From assembly GCF_001544835.2 (NCBI RefSeq), contig NZ_FCNX02000001.1:434001-498000 (forward strand): 64,000 nt of DNA, written 5' to 3'. This DNA is from Caballeronia fortuita (GTDB taxonomy: Bacteria; Pseudomonadota; Gammaproteobacteria; Burkholderiales; Burkholderiaceae). Positions 22,004 through 31,337 of the stretch are shown one piece after another (position 1 is the first letter of the stretch; each line of letters starts with the position of its first letter). The notes under the pieces are model-generated. The model had not been told where the DNA came from. It was given only the letters and a program-made list of their open reading frames with translations, and ran no database searches. A program made the translations under genes and the position numbers.

Positions 22004-22879
22004 ATGAACACCATGCTTTATCCGGAACTTTATAAATCGCTGGAATCCGTCCGCTGGGATATGGAGAAGGATATCCCTTGGGACAAATTCGATGCTTCCC
22101 TGCTCACCGACGAGCAGGCCAGGACCATCAAGATGAACGCGATCACCGAATGGTCCGCTCTTCCCGCAACCGAGATGTTCCTGCGTGACAACCATCATGA
22201 CAGCGACTTTTCCGCGTTCATGAGCGTGTGGTTCTTCGAGGAGCAGAAACACTCGCTCGTGCTGATGGAGTACCTGCGCCGCTTCAAGCCGGACATGGTG
22301 CCGACCGAAGAGGAACTGCACGCGGTGCGCTTCGAGTTCGATCCGGCCCCGCCGCTCGAGACGCTGATGCTGCATTTCTGCGGCGAAATCCGCCTGAACC
22401 ACTGGTATCGCCGCGCGGCCGAATGGCACACGGAACCGGTCATCAAGCACATCTACGAAACCATTTCGCGCGATGAAGCGCGCCACGGCGGCGCCTATCT
22501 GCGCTACATGAAGAAGGCGCTCGTCACTGCCGGCGATACCGCGCGTGCGGCGTTCGCGAAGATCGGCGTGCTGATGGCATCCGCGCGACGCACGGAAAAG
22601 CCGTTGCATCCGACCAACCTGCACGTCAATCAGGCGCTTTTCCCGCGCGATACCGTGCAGTCGCGCCTGCCCGATCCCGAATGGCTCGAGCGCTGGCTGG
22701 ACGACCAGATCCGCTTCGACGACAGCTGGGAGAAGAAGGTCGTCGAACGTATCCTGCACAATCTGTCGATTCTGTTCGAGCGTTCGTTCGCGACCGCGCA
22801 GGAGTTGAATCGCTATCGCAAGGAAGTGACGCTGCGTCTGCAGGCGGCGCCGGGCGGCGCGGCCGAACAGCCGGCCTGA
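22004..22879 (+). CDS. Ferritin-like (di-iron) domain protein
   Basis: 291 residues from ATG 22004, preceded by AGGGGTGG. Helical throughout, with carboxylate/His pairs expected of a di-iron four-helix bundle: TEWSALPATEMFL, WFFEEQKHS (E-x-x-H), FCGEIRLNHWY and RDEARHGGAYL (E-x-x-H). The fold resembles acyl-ACP desaturase and related oxidases, but the substrate is unknown. It is the only gene downstream of the CarH-type regulator before a terminator. Confidence 0.75.
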   Translation: MNTMLYPELYKSLESVRWDMEKDIPWDKFDASLLTDEQARTIKMNAITEWSALPATEMFLRDNHHDSDFSAFMSVWFFEEQKHSLVLMEYLRRFKPDMVPTEEELHAVRFEFDPAPPLETLMLHFCGEIRLNHWYRRAAEWHTEPVIKHIYETISRDEARHGGAYLRYMKKALVTAGDTARAAFAKIGVLMASARRTEKPLHPTNLHVNQALFPRDTVQSRLPDPEWLERWLDDQIRFDDSWEKKVVERILHNLSILFERSFATAQELNRYRKEVTLRLQAAPGGAAEQPA

Positions 22880-22901
22880 CAGCTACCAGAGCTTGACATC
22901 G

Positions 22902-22936
22902 AAACGGCTCGCCGGTCAGCACCGGCGGGCCGTTTT
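22902..22936 (+). terminator. Rho-independent terminator after ferritin-like gene
   Basis: Stem AAACGGCTCGCCGGT (22902-22916) pairing with 22921-22935 with one G-T pair, 4-nt loop, short T-run. Confidence 0.8.
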
Positions 22937-23002
22937 GCTTTCTTCCGCCTGTAAAGCGCGTGGCACAATGCGCGCTTTCGGTACACAGCAACGAGCGCTG
23001 CC

Positions 23003-23485
23003 ATGCCCGCTACTTTCGAACGCAAGATGACGACGCGCGAAGCCCTCGCCGCGCGCCGCCCGACGCTTGCCGGTCCCGTGATTTTCACGAACGGTGTCTT
23101 CGACATTCTTCATCGCGGCCACGTGACCTATCTCGCCGATGCGAAGGCGCTCGGCGCGACGCTCATCGTCGGCGTGAATAGCGATGCGTCCGTGCGTACG
23201 CTCGGCAAGGGCGACGATCGGCCGATCAATCGCGAGGACGATCGCATGGCGCTGCTCGCGGCGCTGGAGAGCGTCGACTGGGTCGTGAAGTTCGAGGAAT
23301 CGACGCCGCTGCAACTGATCGAGGCCGTGCATCCCGACGTGCTCGTGAAGGGCGGCGACTACGACATGGACAAGCTGGCCGAATCGGCGCTCGTGCGCAG
23401 TTGGGGCGGCAAGGCGCTCGCCATCGCGTTCGAGCACGACCGGTCGACGACCGCGCTGCTCAAGAAAGTGCGCGCGCAGGGCTAA
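23003..23485 (+). CDS. rfaE2: D-glycero-beta-D-manno-heptose 1-phosphate adenylyltransferase
   Basis: 160 residues. Nucleotidyltransferase with FTNGVFDILHRGHVTYL (HxGH at 37-40). It is the separate C-terminal half of E. coli HldE. It makes ADP-heptose for the lipopolysaccharide inner core from heptose-1-phosphate and ATP. The kinase half is not in this window. The C-terminal VKGGDYDMDKL and STTALLKKV motifs are intact. Confidence 0.92.
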   Translation: MPATFERKMTTREALAARRPTLAGPVIFTNGVFDILHRGHVTYLADAKALGATLIVGVNSDASVRTLGKGDDRPINREDDRMALLAALESVDWVVKFEESTPLQLIEAVHPDVLVKGGDYDMDKLAESALVRSWGGKALAIAFEHDRSTTALLKKVRAQG

Positions 23486-23504
23486 TTCGCCCGCGCGCGC
23501 TCAC

Positions 23505-23744
23505 TCATTGTCCTAGCGGCGCGGTCTGCACGTTGGCGGCGGGCGCCGGTCCACCGACCCGCGGTTGATCGAACGCTTCCTCCGGGCTCAGCGGACGCGT
23601 CGCGAGCGCCTCGGGACGTACCTGCTGGAGCAGATGATGCGGTTCGCGCGCGCCCGCGGCGGGAAGCGGGCCGAACATGCCGCGCATGACCGCGAACATC
23701 AGCAAGTTGGCGAGTATCAGAAGGGCGATCAGCCAGCGCAGCAT
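23505..23744 (-). CDS. Small membrane protein downstream of coaX
   Basis: 79 residues from ATG 23744. One N-terminal membrane helix (MLRWLIALLILANLLMFAVM) then a Pro-rich tail. No named domain is recognised. Its place directly behind coaX (31 bases) with the same direction suggests cotranscription. Confidence 0.65.
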   Translation of the reverse strand: MLRWLIALLILANLLMFAVMRGMFGPLPAAGAREPHHLLQQVRPEALATRPLSPEEAFDQPRVGGPAPAANVQTAPLGQ

Positions 23745-23775
23745 TCTCGGGCTCCGTCCGTCAATCAAGTGAAAG

Positions 23776-24597
23776 TCAGGTTGAGTGGCGCGCCGTCGCG
23801 TCGCGCGCGATGAGCGCAAGACCGGACAGCACGAGGGAATCGTGTCGAGTATGCGGGACGTCGAGCGCGCCCGCGATTTCATGCGCCGCGCCGCCGCCGA
23901 GCACCAGCCGGACTTCGGCACGCCAGTCCGCTTTCAGATCGCGCCACGCGCGTTCGATGAGGCTCGCCTGCGCGAGCAGGCATCCGGCGGACAGCGCGGC
24001 GGCGGTATCGGTGGCGAAGAGACTGCGCGTCTGCGTGAGCGCTTCACGCGCGGCGGCGGCGTCGAGTGTCGGCAATTGCGCGGTGTGGCTGCCGAGAGAC
24101 TCCATCATCAGCGACAAGCCCGGCGCGATCAGGCCGCCCGTGAACACGCCGTCCGCGCGCAGCGCTTCGAGCGTCGTCGCGGTGCCGAACGTCGCGACCA
24201 GCAGATGTTCGCCCGGATAAGCCGCGCGCGCGGCGATCATGCCGGCCCAGCGGTCGCTGCCGAGGCGCGTTGGATCCGCATAGCTGTTGATCACGCCGCA
24301 TTGTTCCGCGCGCGCGCGGACGACGGTGCGCGGCAGCGTCGGCCAGCGCGCGTCGAGCAGTCGCTGGATGCGGTTCTGAACCGGCATGCCCGCGACGTTC
24401 GAAATCCATGCGCTCTCGGGCGTCGGCAGATCGGACCAGGCGTCGAGCGCGGCGTCGTCGGCAGCGGTCGAATGATGCGCGTGCTCGAAGGCGCCGTTCG
24501 CGAGTGGCGCGCCGGCTTCGTCGACGAGCGACCACTTGATGCGGCTGTTGCCCGCGTCGATCAAAAGATACGGCGCTGCGTTGCCGTGCGTGTTCAC
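23776..24597 (-). CDS. coaX: Type III pantothenate kinase
   Basis: 273 residues from GTG 24597, chosen because GTGA overlaps the birA stop by 4 bases and homology starts there. ASKHA fold: [15 protein letters not shown] with the catalytic Asp14, [17 protein letters not shown], and [10 protein letters not shown]. It phosphorylates pantothenate as the first step of coenzyme A synthesis and replaces CoaA in many beta-proteobacteria. The birA-coaX coupling is typical of this group. Confidence 0.94.
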   Translation of the reverse strand: MNTHGNAAPYLLIDAGNSRIKWSLVDEAGAPLANGAFEHAHHSTAADDAALDAWSDLPTPESAWISNVAGMPVQNRIQRLLDARWPTLPRTVVRARAEQCGVINSYADPTRLGSDRWAGMIAARAAYPGEHLLVATFGTATTLEALRADGVFTGGLIAPGLSLMMESLGSHTAQLPTLDAAAAREALTQTRSLFATDTAAALSAGCLLAQASLIERAWRDLKADWRAEVRLVLGGGAAHEIAGALDVPHTRHDSLVLSGLALIARDATARHST

Positions 24598-25481
24598 GGG
24601 CGTTCCTTCGCGAGACGCAAGGTGAGTTCGCCGGTCGTGACGGTGCGCGGGCCTTCGGGCGCGTCGATGAGCAACTGGCCGGTTTCGTCGACGCCCGCCG
24701 CGATGCCGCGCGTCAGTTCCAGGCCTTGATCGATCAGCGCGACTTCGCGCCCGGCCCAGGCGTGCGCGTCGAGCCAGCGCTGGCGAAACGGCCGGAAGCC
24801 TTCGGCTTCGAAGCGCGGCAGCGCGGCGTCGAGCGCGTTGAGGACGGCGGCGAGCATGTCGGTGAGATTGGCGTCGGGCCATGCGCGTGCGAGCGCGGCC
24901 GGCGGAGCGCCGGGAGCGGACTGCGCGCCGATACGGTTTGCCTCGTCGACTTGCGCGGCGAGCCGCTCTGCGCCGTGCAGATTCATACCGATGCCGATGA
25001 CGACCGCCGTCGCGTCCGGCGTGTTCCACGCGGTTTCGATGAGAATGCCGGCGAGCTTGCCGTCGTCGAGCAGGACATCGTTGGGCCATTTCAGCGCGGG
25101 CCGCGCGGACGGCGCGAGCGGCAGATGCGCGAGCGCGTCGAGCACTGCGGTGCCGATGGCGAGACTCAGACCCGACAGCCCTTCGATCGGCCGCCGCAGC
25201 ACGCAGCCGACGGACATCAGCAGCGCGTCGCCCGGCTCGGCGAGCCACGCGCGGCCGCGCCGCCCGCGTCCGGCGCTTTGCGAATACGCGACGCGCACGA
25301 TGGGCGAAGGCGTGCCCTCGTGGCGCGAGGAACGCAGATGCTCCATCAGGTCCGCGTTGGTGGAGCCGGTCTCGTCGACGATGTCGATGGTCCAGTCGCG
25401 AGCGGGCCGTTCGGCCAGCGACGCGAGCCGGGTGCGGTCGATGCGCCAGGGCGCGTCGGGGGCGAAGGGGAAGGAGGTCAT
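24594..25481 (-). CDS. birA: Biotin-protein ligase BirA
   Basis: 295 residues. Biotinyl-AMP loop GRGRRGR at 71-77, [17 protein letters not shown], and a C-terminal SH3-like domain. The chain starts with a short leader and then the catalytic domain; there is no N-terminal winged helix, so unlike E. coli BirA it should be a monofunctional ligase and not a repressor. It transfers biotin to the acetyl-CoA carboxylase BCCP. Confidence 0.93.
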   Translation of the reverse strand: MTSFPFAPDAPWRIDRTRLASLAERPARDWTIDIVDETGSTNADLMEHLRSSRHEGTPSPIVRVAYSQSAGRGRRGRAWLAEPGDALLMSVGCVLRRPIEGLSGLSLAIGTAVLDALAHLPLAPSARPALKWPNDVLLDDGKLAGILIETAWNTPDATAVVIGIGMNLHGAERLAAQVDEANRIGAQSAPGAPPAALARAWPDANLTDMLAAVLNALDAALPRFEAEGFRPFRQRWLDAHAWAGREVALIDQGLELTRGIAAGVDETGQLLIDAPEGPRTVTTGELTLRLAKERP

Positions 25482-25532
25482 GGCGGGTATTGTAGCGGGC
25501 AGATTCGATCGATCCGCTTGGTTCGACGCAAC

Positions 25533-25868
25533 TTACACGAGCGTGATCCGCAATGACTTCCCACATGCTTTCGCGTACTTCTTCAGCGTCTGGAACGTCG
25601 GCGAATGGGTCTGTCTCACGATCGCGCCTTCGAGCCGCGCAACGGCGGCAGCCGTCGTGCCCATGCGGTCGGCGACTTCCGCTTGCGTCAGGCCTGCGTC
25701 ACGGCGCGCGCACAGCAGGACGTGGAGCGCTGCATACTCTTCCTCGAGCGCGTCATACGCTGCCCTGAATGCCGGATCGGTTTCGAGCATGCGTTTCCAC
25801 TCTTCTTCGTCATCCGGGACCGGCGCGTAGGGACGTTCCAGTTCTCGTTGCAGCCGTGTTTTGGTCAT
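25533..25868 (-). CDS. XRE-family antitoxin of a HigBA/RelBE-type pair
   Basis: 111 residues from ATG 25868 ([16 protein letters not shown]). N-terminal helical region, then a helix-turn-helix ([29 protein letters not shown], about 63-91). Its ATG overlaps the stop of the toxin gene by 4 bases (ATGA). As in HigBA, the toxin is encoded first. The HTH should bind and repress the shared promoter. Confidence 0.85.
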   Translation of the reverse strand: MTKTRLQRELERPYAPVPDDEEEWKRMLETDPAFRAAYDALEEEYAALHVLLCARRDAGLTQAEVADRMGTTAAAVARLEGAIVRQTHSPTFQTLKKYAKACGKSLRITLV

Positions 25869-26206
25869 GCTTTCACCCTTTTCATTCGCGCGCGTGCGAC
25901 GCGCAGTTCCCTGCCAGGCGTTTCCTGGGTCTTCTTGACGAAGACATGCAAAATCACGATCCGCTTGTGGATCATCGTGCAATAGAACGCGCGTCCAATA
26001 CCTTCCTCACCGCGCGGTCGGAGTTCGAACAATCCTTCGCCCATCGGGCGTGAATACGGCATTCGCAAATCAGCACCGTGCTCCTGCAACTTCTCCAGCA
26101 TCCGCCAAAAGCCGGCGCGGATGCCGGCGGGCAGCTTGCGGATATCGGCTATGAGATGCTCGTCGTAATAGGTGATCGTCCATTTCTGATTTTCTGAGGT
26201 TAGCAT
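25865..26206 (-). CDS. RelE/HigB-type toxin
   Basis: 113 residues from ATG 26206 (MLTSENQKWTITYYDEHLIADI). RelE-superfamily pattern: ADIRKLPAGIRAGFWRMLEKLQEHG, then MPYSRPMGEGLFELRPRGEEGIGRAFYCTM, and IVILHVFVKKTQETPGRELRVARARM. These are ribosome-dependent mRNA interferases. The frame could run 23 codons further upstream without homology. Confidence 0.85.
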   Translation of the reverse strand: MLTSENQKWTITYYDEHLIADIRKLPAGIRAGFWRMLEKLQEHGADLRMPYSRPMGEGLFELRPRGEEGIGRAFYCTMIHKRIVILHVFVKKTQETPGRELRVARARMKRVKA

Positions 26207-26381
26207 TCTTGCTGCGTCAGGAAGATGAGGGCATGCCCAAAAGTCTTCCGTCTGCGCTGCCTTTCCGATATTCATCCATTCGGGTTAGGCCGATTCCGGA
26301 TCGCCCTTCCTCCGGCACCGCTCAGACACTCTTCGCTACAATGTCCTCTCCCCGTCAACCGCGTCCCATCGCCATCGATCC

Positions 26382-27509
26382 TTGGACTTCGACACGCCGC
26401 CGCGCCTCAGAGTGGAAGCAGGTCAGCAGGGCAAGGTGGTCCGGCTTTCGGGCCAGTGGACCGCGCTCGCGCTCGCCCGCGACCGCGCGAAGAGCGGTGT
26501 GACGCGGCGGCTGCGCGCAATCGGGCGCGAGGCCATCGGCCAGTGGGATCTGCTGTCGGTCGAGCGGCTCGATCACGTCGGCGGACAGGCGCTCTGGCGC
26601 GTCTGGGGACGCAAGATGCCCGCGACCATCGCGCTGTCCGACACCCAGCGCGAAATCTTCGAGCGCGTCGCGTTGCTCGACGCCGAACGCGAGGAACCGG
26701 AGCCCGTCGATCGCGTCGATCCGGTCACGCGCCTTGGCCAGCTCATCTTCGATTTCTTCGATCACCTCTACGGCGGCCTCGCGATGTTCGGCGGCTTCGT
26801 GCTCGATCTCATCGGCCTCGTTCGCCGTCCGCAGCGCATCCCGTGGACGGAAATCTCCGCCAACATCTACAGCGCCGGCGCGCAGGCGCTCGCGATCACC
26901 GCGCTCGTCGCGTTCCTGATCGGCATCGTGCTCAGTTATCTGTCCGCGCAGCAGTTGCAGGCGTTCGGCGCGAACCAGTACATCGTCAATATTCTGGGGT
27001 TGTCGGTGATACGCGAACTCGGGCCGGTGCTCTCCGCGATCCTCGTCGCTGGGCGCTCGGGTTCGGCGATCACCGCGCAGATCGGCGTGATGCGCGTCAC
27101 CGAGGAACTCGACGCGATGCAGGTCATGGGCATCCCGCACGGCCTGCGCCTCGTGCTGCCGCGCGTGATCGCGCTCGGCATCGCGATGCCGCTGCTCGTC
27201 ATGTGGACCAACATCATCGCGCTCCTGGGCGGTGCGCTCGCGGCGAAGCTCGTGCTGTCCATCGACATGAACTTCTTCATCCGCTCGCTGCCGTCGGTCG
27301 TGCCGATCGCCAATCTGTGGATCGGGCTCGGCAAGGGCGTCGTGTTCGGCATGCTGATCGCGCTCGCCGCGTGTCACTTCGGCTTTCGCATCAAGGCGAA
27401 TTCGCAGAGTCTCGGCGAAGGCACGACGACGTCCGTAGTGACGTCGATCACCATCGTGATTCTCGCGGACGCCGTCTTCGCGATCCTCTTCCAGAACGTC
27501 GGACTCTGA
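26382..27509 (+). CDS. MlaE-type ABC transporter permease with N-terminal STAS-like extension
   Basis: 375 residues. The start is a TTG (26382); no better in-frame codon is seen, and a TACAAT box (26337-26342) would give a leader of about 30 bases. Residues 1-110 form a STAS-like domain (VVRLSGQWTALALARDRAK), the rest is the MlaE fold with five or so helices (IYSAGAQALAITALVAFLIGIVL, GLSVIRELGPVLSAILVAGRSGSAITAQIGVM). It moves phospholipid between inner and outer membrane with the next three genes. The STAS part probably replaces a separate MlaB protein (inference). Confidence 0.88.
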   Translation: MDFDTPPRLRVEAGQQGKVVRLSGQWTALALARDRAKSGVTRRLRAIGREAIGQWDLLSVERLDHVGGQALWRVWGRKMPATIALSDTQREIFERVALLDAEREEPEPVDRVDPVTRLGQLIFDFFDHLYGGLAMFGGFVLDLIGLVRRPQRIPWTEISANIYSAGAQALAITALVAFLIGIVLSYLSAQQLQAFGANQYIVNILGLSVIRELGPVLSAILVAGRSGSAITAQIGVMRVTEELDAMQVMGIPHGLRLVLPRVIALGIAMPLLVMWTNIIALLGGALAAKLVLSIDMNFFIRSLPSVVPIANLWIGLGKGVVFGMLIALAACHFGFRIKANSQSLGEGTTTSVVTSITIVILADAVFAILFQNVGL

Positions 27510-27514
27510 CCGCC

Positions 27515-28393
27515 ATGTCGACCACGCTCGCCACCGCCGTTCGCCATCAGCCGCCGCCCGTCATCGCGGAACCGGTGATCGAAGTACGCGATCTCACCAA
27601 GCGCTACGGGCGCACGGTGATCCACGAGCATCTCAATCTCGACGTGCGGCGCGGCGAGATCGTCGCGCTGCTCGGCGGTTCGGGCTCGGGCAAGACGACG
27701 CTCGTGCGGCAGATGCTCGGGCTGGAATCGCCGACATCGGGCACGATTCGCGTGCTCGGCGAGGAATGGTCGCGCATGGACGACGAAACCGCGAAGATGC
27801 TGCGCACGCGCTCCGGCATGATGTTTCAGCAAGGCGCGCTGTTTTCGTCGCTGACGGTGTACGACAACATCGCGCAGCCGTTTCGCGAGCTCGGCAAGAT
27901 TCCCGAGGATCTCATCCGCGAGTTCGTGATGCTGAAGCTCGAAATGGTCGGTCTGTCGTGCAAGCACGCGAGCAAGATGCCGTCGGCGCTGTCGGGCGGG
28001 ATGGTGAAGCGCGTGGGCATCGCGCGGGCGATCGCGCTCGAACCCGAACTGCTCTTTCTCGACGAACCGACCGCCGGTCTCGATCCGAAGGCATCGGACG
28101 AATTCGTCGATCTGATCGCCACGCTGCATCGCGCGCTCGGGCTGACGGTCGTCCTCGTCACGCACGATCTCGATACGATGGTCGCGCTGTCCACGCGCGT
28201 CGCCGTGCTCGCGGAGCGGCGCGTGCTCGTCGCGGCGCCGGTGGAAGAGGCGTGCGCGGTGGATCATCCGTTCATCCGCGAATATTTTCTGGGGCGTCGC
28301 GGCCGCCGCGCGCTGCAGGCCTTGCCGCCCGAGCGCCGCGCGAAGCTGCCGCCGGCCGCGCTCGAAGACGCGCCGATCGCCGTGAACAAGTAA
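27515..28393 (+). CDS. MlaF-type ABC transporter ATP-binding protein
   Basis: 292 residues from ATG 27515, 5 bases after the permease stop. Walker A GGSGSGKTT, Q-loop MMFQQGALFSS, signature ALSGGMVKR, Walker B LLFLDEPTAGLD, and H-loop VTHD are intact. It powers the MlaE permease on the cytoplasmic face. An in-frame upstream extension reaches into the permease gene but is only a shadow. Confidence 0.93.
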   Translation: MSTTLATAVRHQPPPVIAEPVIEVRDLTKRYGRTVIHEHLNLDVRRGEIVALLGGSGSGKTTLVRQMLGLESPTSGTIRVLGEEWSRMDDETAKMLRTRSGMMFQQGALFSSLTVYDNIAQPFRELGKIPEDLIREFVMLKLEMVGLSCKHASKMPSALSGGMVKRVGIARAIALEPELLFLDEPTAGLDPKASDEFVDLIATLHRALGLTVVLVTHDLDTMVALSTRVAVLAERRVLVAAPVEEACAVDHPFIREYFLGRRGRRALQALPPERRAKLPPAALEDAPIAVNK

Positions 28394-28430
28394 GCGCGCA
28401 CCGAGCGGTGCGCGCGAGAGGACTCTGCGG

Positions 28431-29390
28431 ATGGAAAACAAATCACACGCGTTCTGGACCGGGCTTTTCACGATCGTGCTCGTGCTGGCCATCGCGTTCG
28501 CGGTGTTCTTTTTCAACGTCGATCGCACCGTGCGCGTGCCGTACGACCTGATCGCGCGCACCAACGTGACGGGTCTCTTCACGGACGCGGCCGTGCGTTA
28601 TCGGGGCCTGGGCGTCGGCAAGGTGCAGTCGATCAGCTTCGACCGCGCGCATCCGGGCCAGATACGCATCCGCATTCTCGTCGACAAGAACGCGCCGATG
28701 ACGCATTCCACCTACGCGACGCTCGGCTTTCAGGGCGTAACGGGCATCGCCTTCGTGCAGCTCGACGACACCGGCACGGATACAACCGCGCTCGCTTCGT
28801 CGCCGCAGCACGTCGCCGAAGTGCCGATGCGCCCCGGTCTCTTCGAGCAGTTGCAGCAGCGCGGCGACGTGATCCTGCGCAAGTTCGAGCGCCTCGCCGA
28901 CGACGCCGACAAGTTCCTCTCCGACGACGTGCGCAATCAGCTCATGGCGACGACGAAAAGCCTGCAAGGCGCCGCCGACGGCATCGCGACGCTGGCGAGC
29001 CAGGTGCAGCCCGCGACGGCGCAGTTGCCGCAGACGCTTAAGCAGATCAACACCACGCTCGCGTCGACCAATCAGCTCGTGCAGAACCTGAATCGTCCGG
29101 ACGGGCCGTTCGTCGCGAATCTGAACAAGGCGGGCAAGGCGGCCGAAGACGCGAGCGCCGCGCTTGCCGACATGAACGAATCGCTGCGCTTCGTGACGGC
29201 GCGCGTCGGCTTCGAGGCGTTGCCGCGCTTCTACTCGTTCGGCGACGACGTGAGCGCGGCCGCGCGTTCGGTCGATCGCGCCGCCGACGCGTTCAGCACC
29301 AATCCGCGCAGCGTGCTCTTCGGCGCGCCGCAAAAGGAGCCGGGACCGGGCGAGCCGGGATTCACGTGGCCGGCGAAAGCGGCGCATTAG
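28431..29390 (+). CDS. MlaD/MCE family lipid-binding protein
   Basis: 319 residues. One N-terminal membrane helix (FWTGLFTIVLVLAIAFAVFFF), then the MCE domain (YDLIARTNVTGLFTDAAVRYRGLGVGKVQSI) and a helical C-terminus (about 150-290, with repeated heptads of the type QPATAQLPQTLKQINTTLAS). MCE domains form hexameric rings that bind lipid in the periplasm. The long helical tail makes it more like PqiB/MlaD relatives than E. coli MlaD. Confidence 0.9.
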   Translation: MENKSHAFWTGLFTIVLVLAIAFAVFFFNVDRTVRVPYDLIARTNVTGLFTDAAVRYRGLGVGKVQSISFDRAHPGQIRIRILVDKNAPMTHSTYATLGFQGVTGIAFVQLDDTGTDTTALASSPQHVAEVPMRPGLFEQLQQRGDVILRKFERLADDADKFLSDDVRNQLMATTKSLQGAADGIATLASQVQPATAQLPQTLKQINTTLASTNQLVQNLNRPDGPFVANLNKAGKAAEDASAALADMNESLRFVTARVGFEALPRFYSFGDDVSAAARSVDRAADAFSTNPRSVLFGAPQKEPGPGEPGFTWPAKAAH

Positions 29391-29414
29391 CGGCGCATTG
29401 ATCGAGATAACGAC

Positions 29415-30035
29415 ATGACGGACATCGACATGAAAGGAGCCATCGCGACGCTCGCGCTCGCCTGCGCGACGCTGCTCGCGGGTTGCGGGTCGACATCGAC
29501 GGCGCTGCCGAACGCGCATTACGACCTCGGCGCGACGCCTGCCGCCAACGCCGGCGCCGCGCCGATGCCGCCCGTGAAAGTGCTCGCGGTGGCCGCGCCG
29601 CGCAGTCTCGAAACGGACGCGTTCGCGTATCGCCTGAGCTATGTCGACGCGCAGCGCACCGGCAACTATTCGAACAGCCACTGGACGATGCCGCCCGCGC
29701 AACTCCTGACGCAGCGCCTGCGCGAGGCGCTCGCGGCGCGCGGCCCGATCCTGTCGGGCGCCGATCCGGTGCGCGCGGTGCCGCTGCTCGAAGTCGAACT
29801 GACGAACTTCGAACAGGTCTTCGATGCGCCCGAGCAAAGCCACGGTCTCGTGTCCGTGCGCGCGACGCTCACGCAGCAAGGACGCGTAATCGGCCAGCGC
29901 AGCTTCGCGGCGAGCGCGCCCGCGCCGAGCGCCGATGCGCCCGGCGGCGCGCGGGCGCTCGCGGCTGCATCGGACGACGTGATCGCGCAGCTTTCCGCGT
30001 GGCTCGCGGCGCAACCGCTTGCCGCGTCGCGATGA
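29415..30035 (+). CDS. ABC-type transport auxiliary lipoprotein
   Basis: 206 residues (an ATG at 29430 is an alternative start). A signal peptide ends in the lipobox LLAGC. HYDLGATPA and the region with LLTQRLREALAARGPIL and LEVELTNFEQVF match the PqiC-like auxiliary lipoprotein family. It is expected to sit in the outer membrane facing the periplasm and complete the lipid-transport chain of this operon. Confidence 0.85.
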   Translation: MTDIDMKGAIATLALACATLLAGCGSTSTALPNAHYDLGATPAANAGAAPMPPVKVLAVAAPRSLETDAFAYRLSYVDAQRTGNYSNSHWTMPPAQLLTQRLREALAARGPILSGADPVRAVPLLEVELTNFEQVFDAPEQSHGLVSVRATLTQQGRVIGQRSFAASAPAPSADAPGGARALAAASDDVIAQLSAWLAAQPLAASR

Positions 30036-30084
30036 TCTTCGGCTGCTTCCCTTTGCGCCCAGCACGCAGACGCCCGGGCGTCTC

Positions 30085-31251
30085 ATGACGGTCAAGCAAT
30101 GGCAGCGCCGCCCGTCGGCGTTCTCGCGGCAGGCGCTCGCCGCATACGCGGCGCTCGTCGTCTACGGTTCGCTCTATCCGTTTTCCGGCTGGCGTTCGCT
30201 GGGCCTGAGTCCGTTCGCGTATCTGCTCGATCCGCTGCCGCAATATCTGACCGTTTTCGATGTCGTCACCAACGTGCTCGGCTATATGCCGCTCGGCGCG
30301 CTGATCGTGCTCGCGCTCTATCCGCGCGTGCGCGGCACGTTCGCGGTCGGCGCGGCGCTCGCCGGCGGCGCGCTGCTTTCCGCGACCATGGAAGCGATCC
30401 AGACCTATCTGCCGACGCGCGTCGCCTCCAACCTCGATCTCGCCGCGAATGCGTTCGGTGCGCTCGTCGGCGGCGTGCTGATCGCGCCCGCGACGAGCGC
30501 GCTGCTCGATCGAGGCCTGCTGCGGCGCATCCGCTTCACCTGGTTCGAGCGCGACGCGGCTTACGTGCTCGGGCTGACGGCGCTCTGGCCGTTCGCGGCG
30601 ATGTTTCCCGCGCCGTATCTCTTCGGCGGCGGCGATCTGCCGCGCGTGCTATGGGACGCGCTCGATCCGGCGATGCAGGACGCGATCCTCGCGTGGACGC
30701 CCGCCGCGTGGGACATCGAAAGCTGGCCGGATCGCCTGGGCGCGCTTTTGCCCGACGACGCGTGGGAAGCGCTGATCACATCGACGGGACTGTTCGGCGC
30801 GCTCGTGCTCGCGACGCTGCTGACCCGCAAGCGCGCGCCGCGCATACGCCTGATGCTCGGCCTCATCGCGGTGACGATCTTCGCCAAAGCAGGCGCGACC
30901 TTCCTGCAATCGCGCGCGGGCCTGACCTTCGACTGGGCGACGGACGGCGCGCTCGAAGGCATCGTCATCGCGACGATCGCGGGCGTGCTCTCTGTGTCGC
31001 TGCCGCGCGGACTGCGGGCGGCGCTCGCGGGCGGCGCGCTCGTCGTATCGCTCGCGCTCATCAATCTGCTGCCGGTGAATCCATATTTCGATATCGTGCT
31101 CGCCGACTGGCGGCAAGGTCGCTACCTGCATTTCAACGGGCTCGCGCACTGGCTCGCGTGGGTCTGGCCGTATGCGGCGCTCGGCTGGCTCGCGTCGGCG
31201 GCGGAGCACGCGTGGCTCGCGCGGCGCCGCGCGCGGCGTGACGCGGTTTGA
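30085..31251 (+). CDS. VanZ family integral membrane protein
   Basis: 388 residues from ATG 30085. Around eight membrane helices. The N-terminal half has the VanZ pattern (VVYGSLYPFSGWR, VVTNVLGYMPLGALIVLAL, TMEAIQTYLPTRVASNLDLAANAFGALVG). VanZ proteins are named from glycopeptide resistance but their molecular role is unknown. Here it closes the lipid-transport operon. Confidence 0.85.
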   Translation: MTVKQWQRRPSAFSRQALAAYAALVVYGSLYPFSGWRSLGLSPFAYLLDPLPQYLTVFDVVTNVLGYMPLGALIVLALYPRVRGTFAVGAALAGGALLSATMEAIQTYLPTRVASNLDLAANAFGALVGGVLIAPATSALLDRGLLRRIRFTWFERDAAYVLGLTALWPFAAMFPAPYLFGGGDLPRVLWDALDPAMQDAILAWTPAAWDIESWPDRLGALLPDDAWEALITSTGLFGALVLATLLTRKRAPRIRLMLGLIAVTIFAKAGATFLQSRAGLTFDWATDGALEGIVIATIAGVLSVSLPRGLRAALAGGALVVSLALINLLPVNPYFDIVLADWRQGRYLHFNGLAHWLAWVWPYAALGWLASAAEHAWLARRRARRDAV

Positions 31252-31337
31252 TGCCGTTTGATGCGGCCTCAAACAGCGTGCGGCGGGCATGAACATCGCT
31301 GGCTATAATCGACCGACACTCTCATCGCACGGAAGTC

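Noticed and set aside
25533..26206. Island border at the HigBA-like pair
   Set aside because: Neighbouring genes on both sides are core genes with unchanged composition and no repeats or interrupted gene are seen.
26225..27514. Upstream in-frame extension of the MlaF-type ATPase
   Set aside because: It lies over the permease gene in another frame and has low-complexity Arg-rich sequence; the ATPase starts at 27515.
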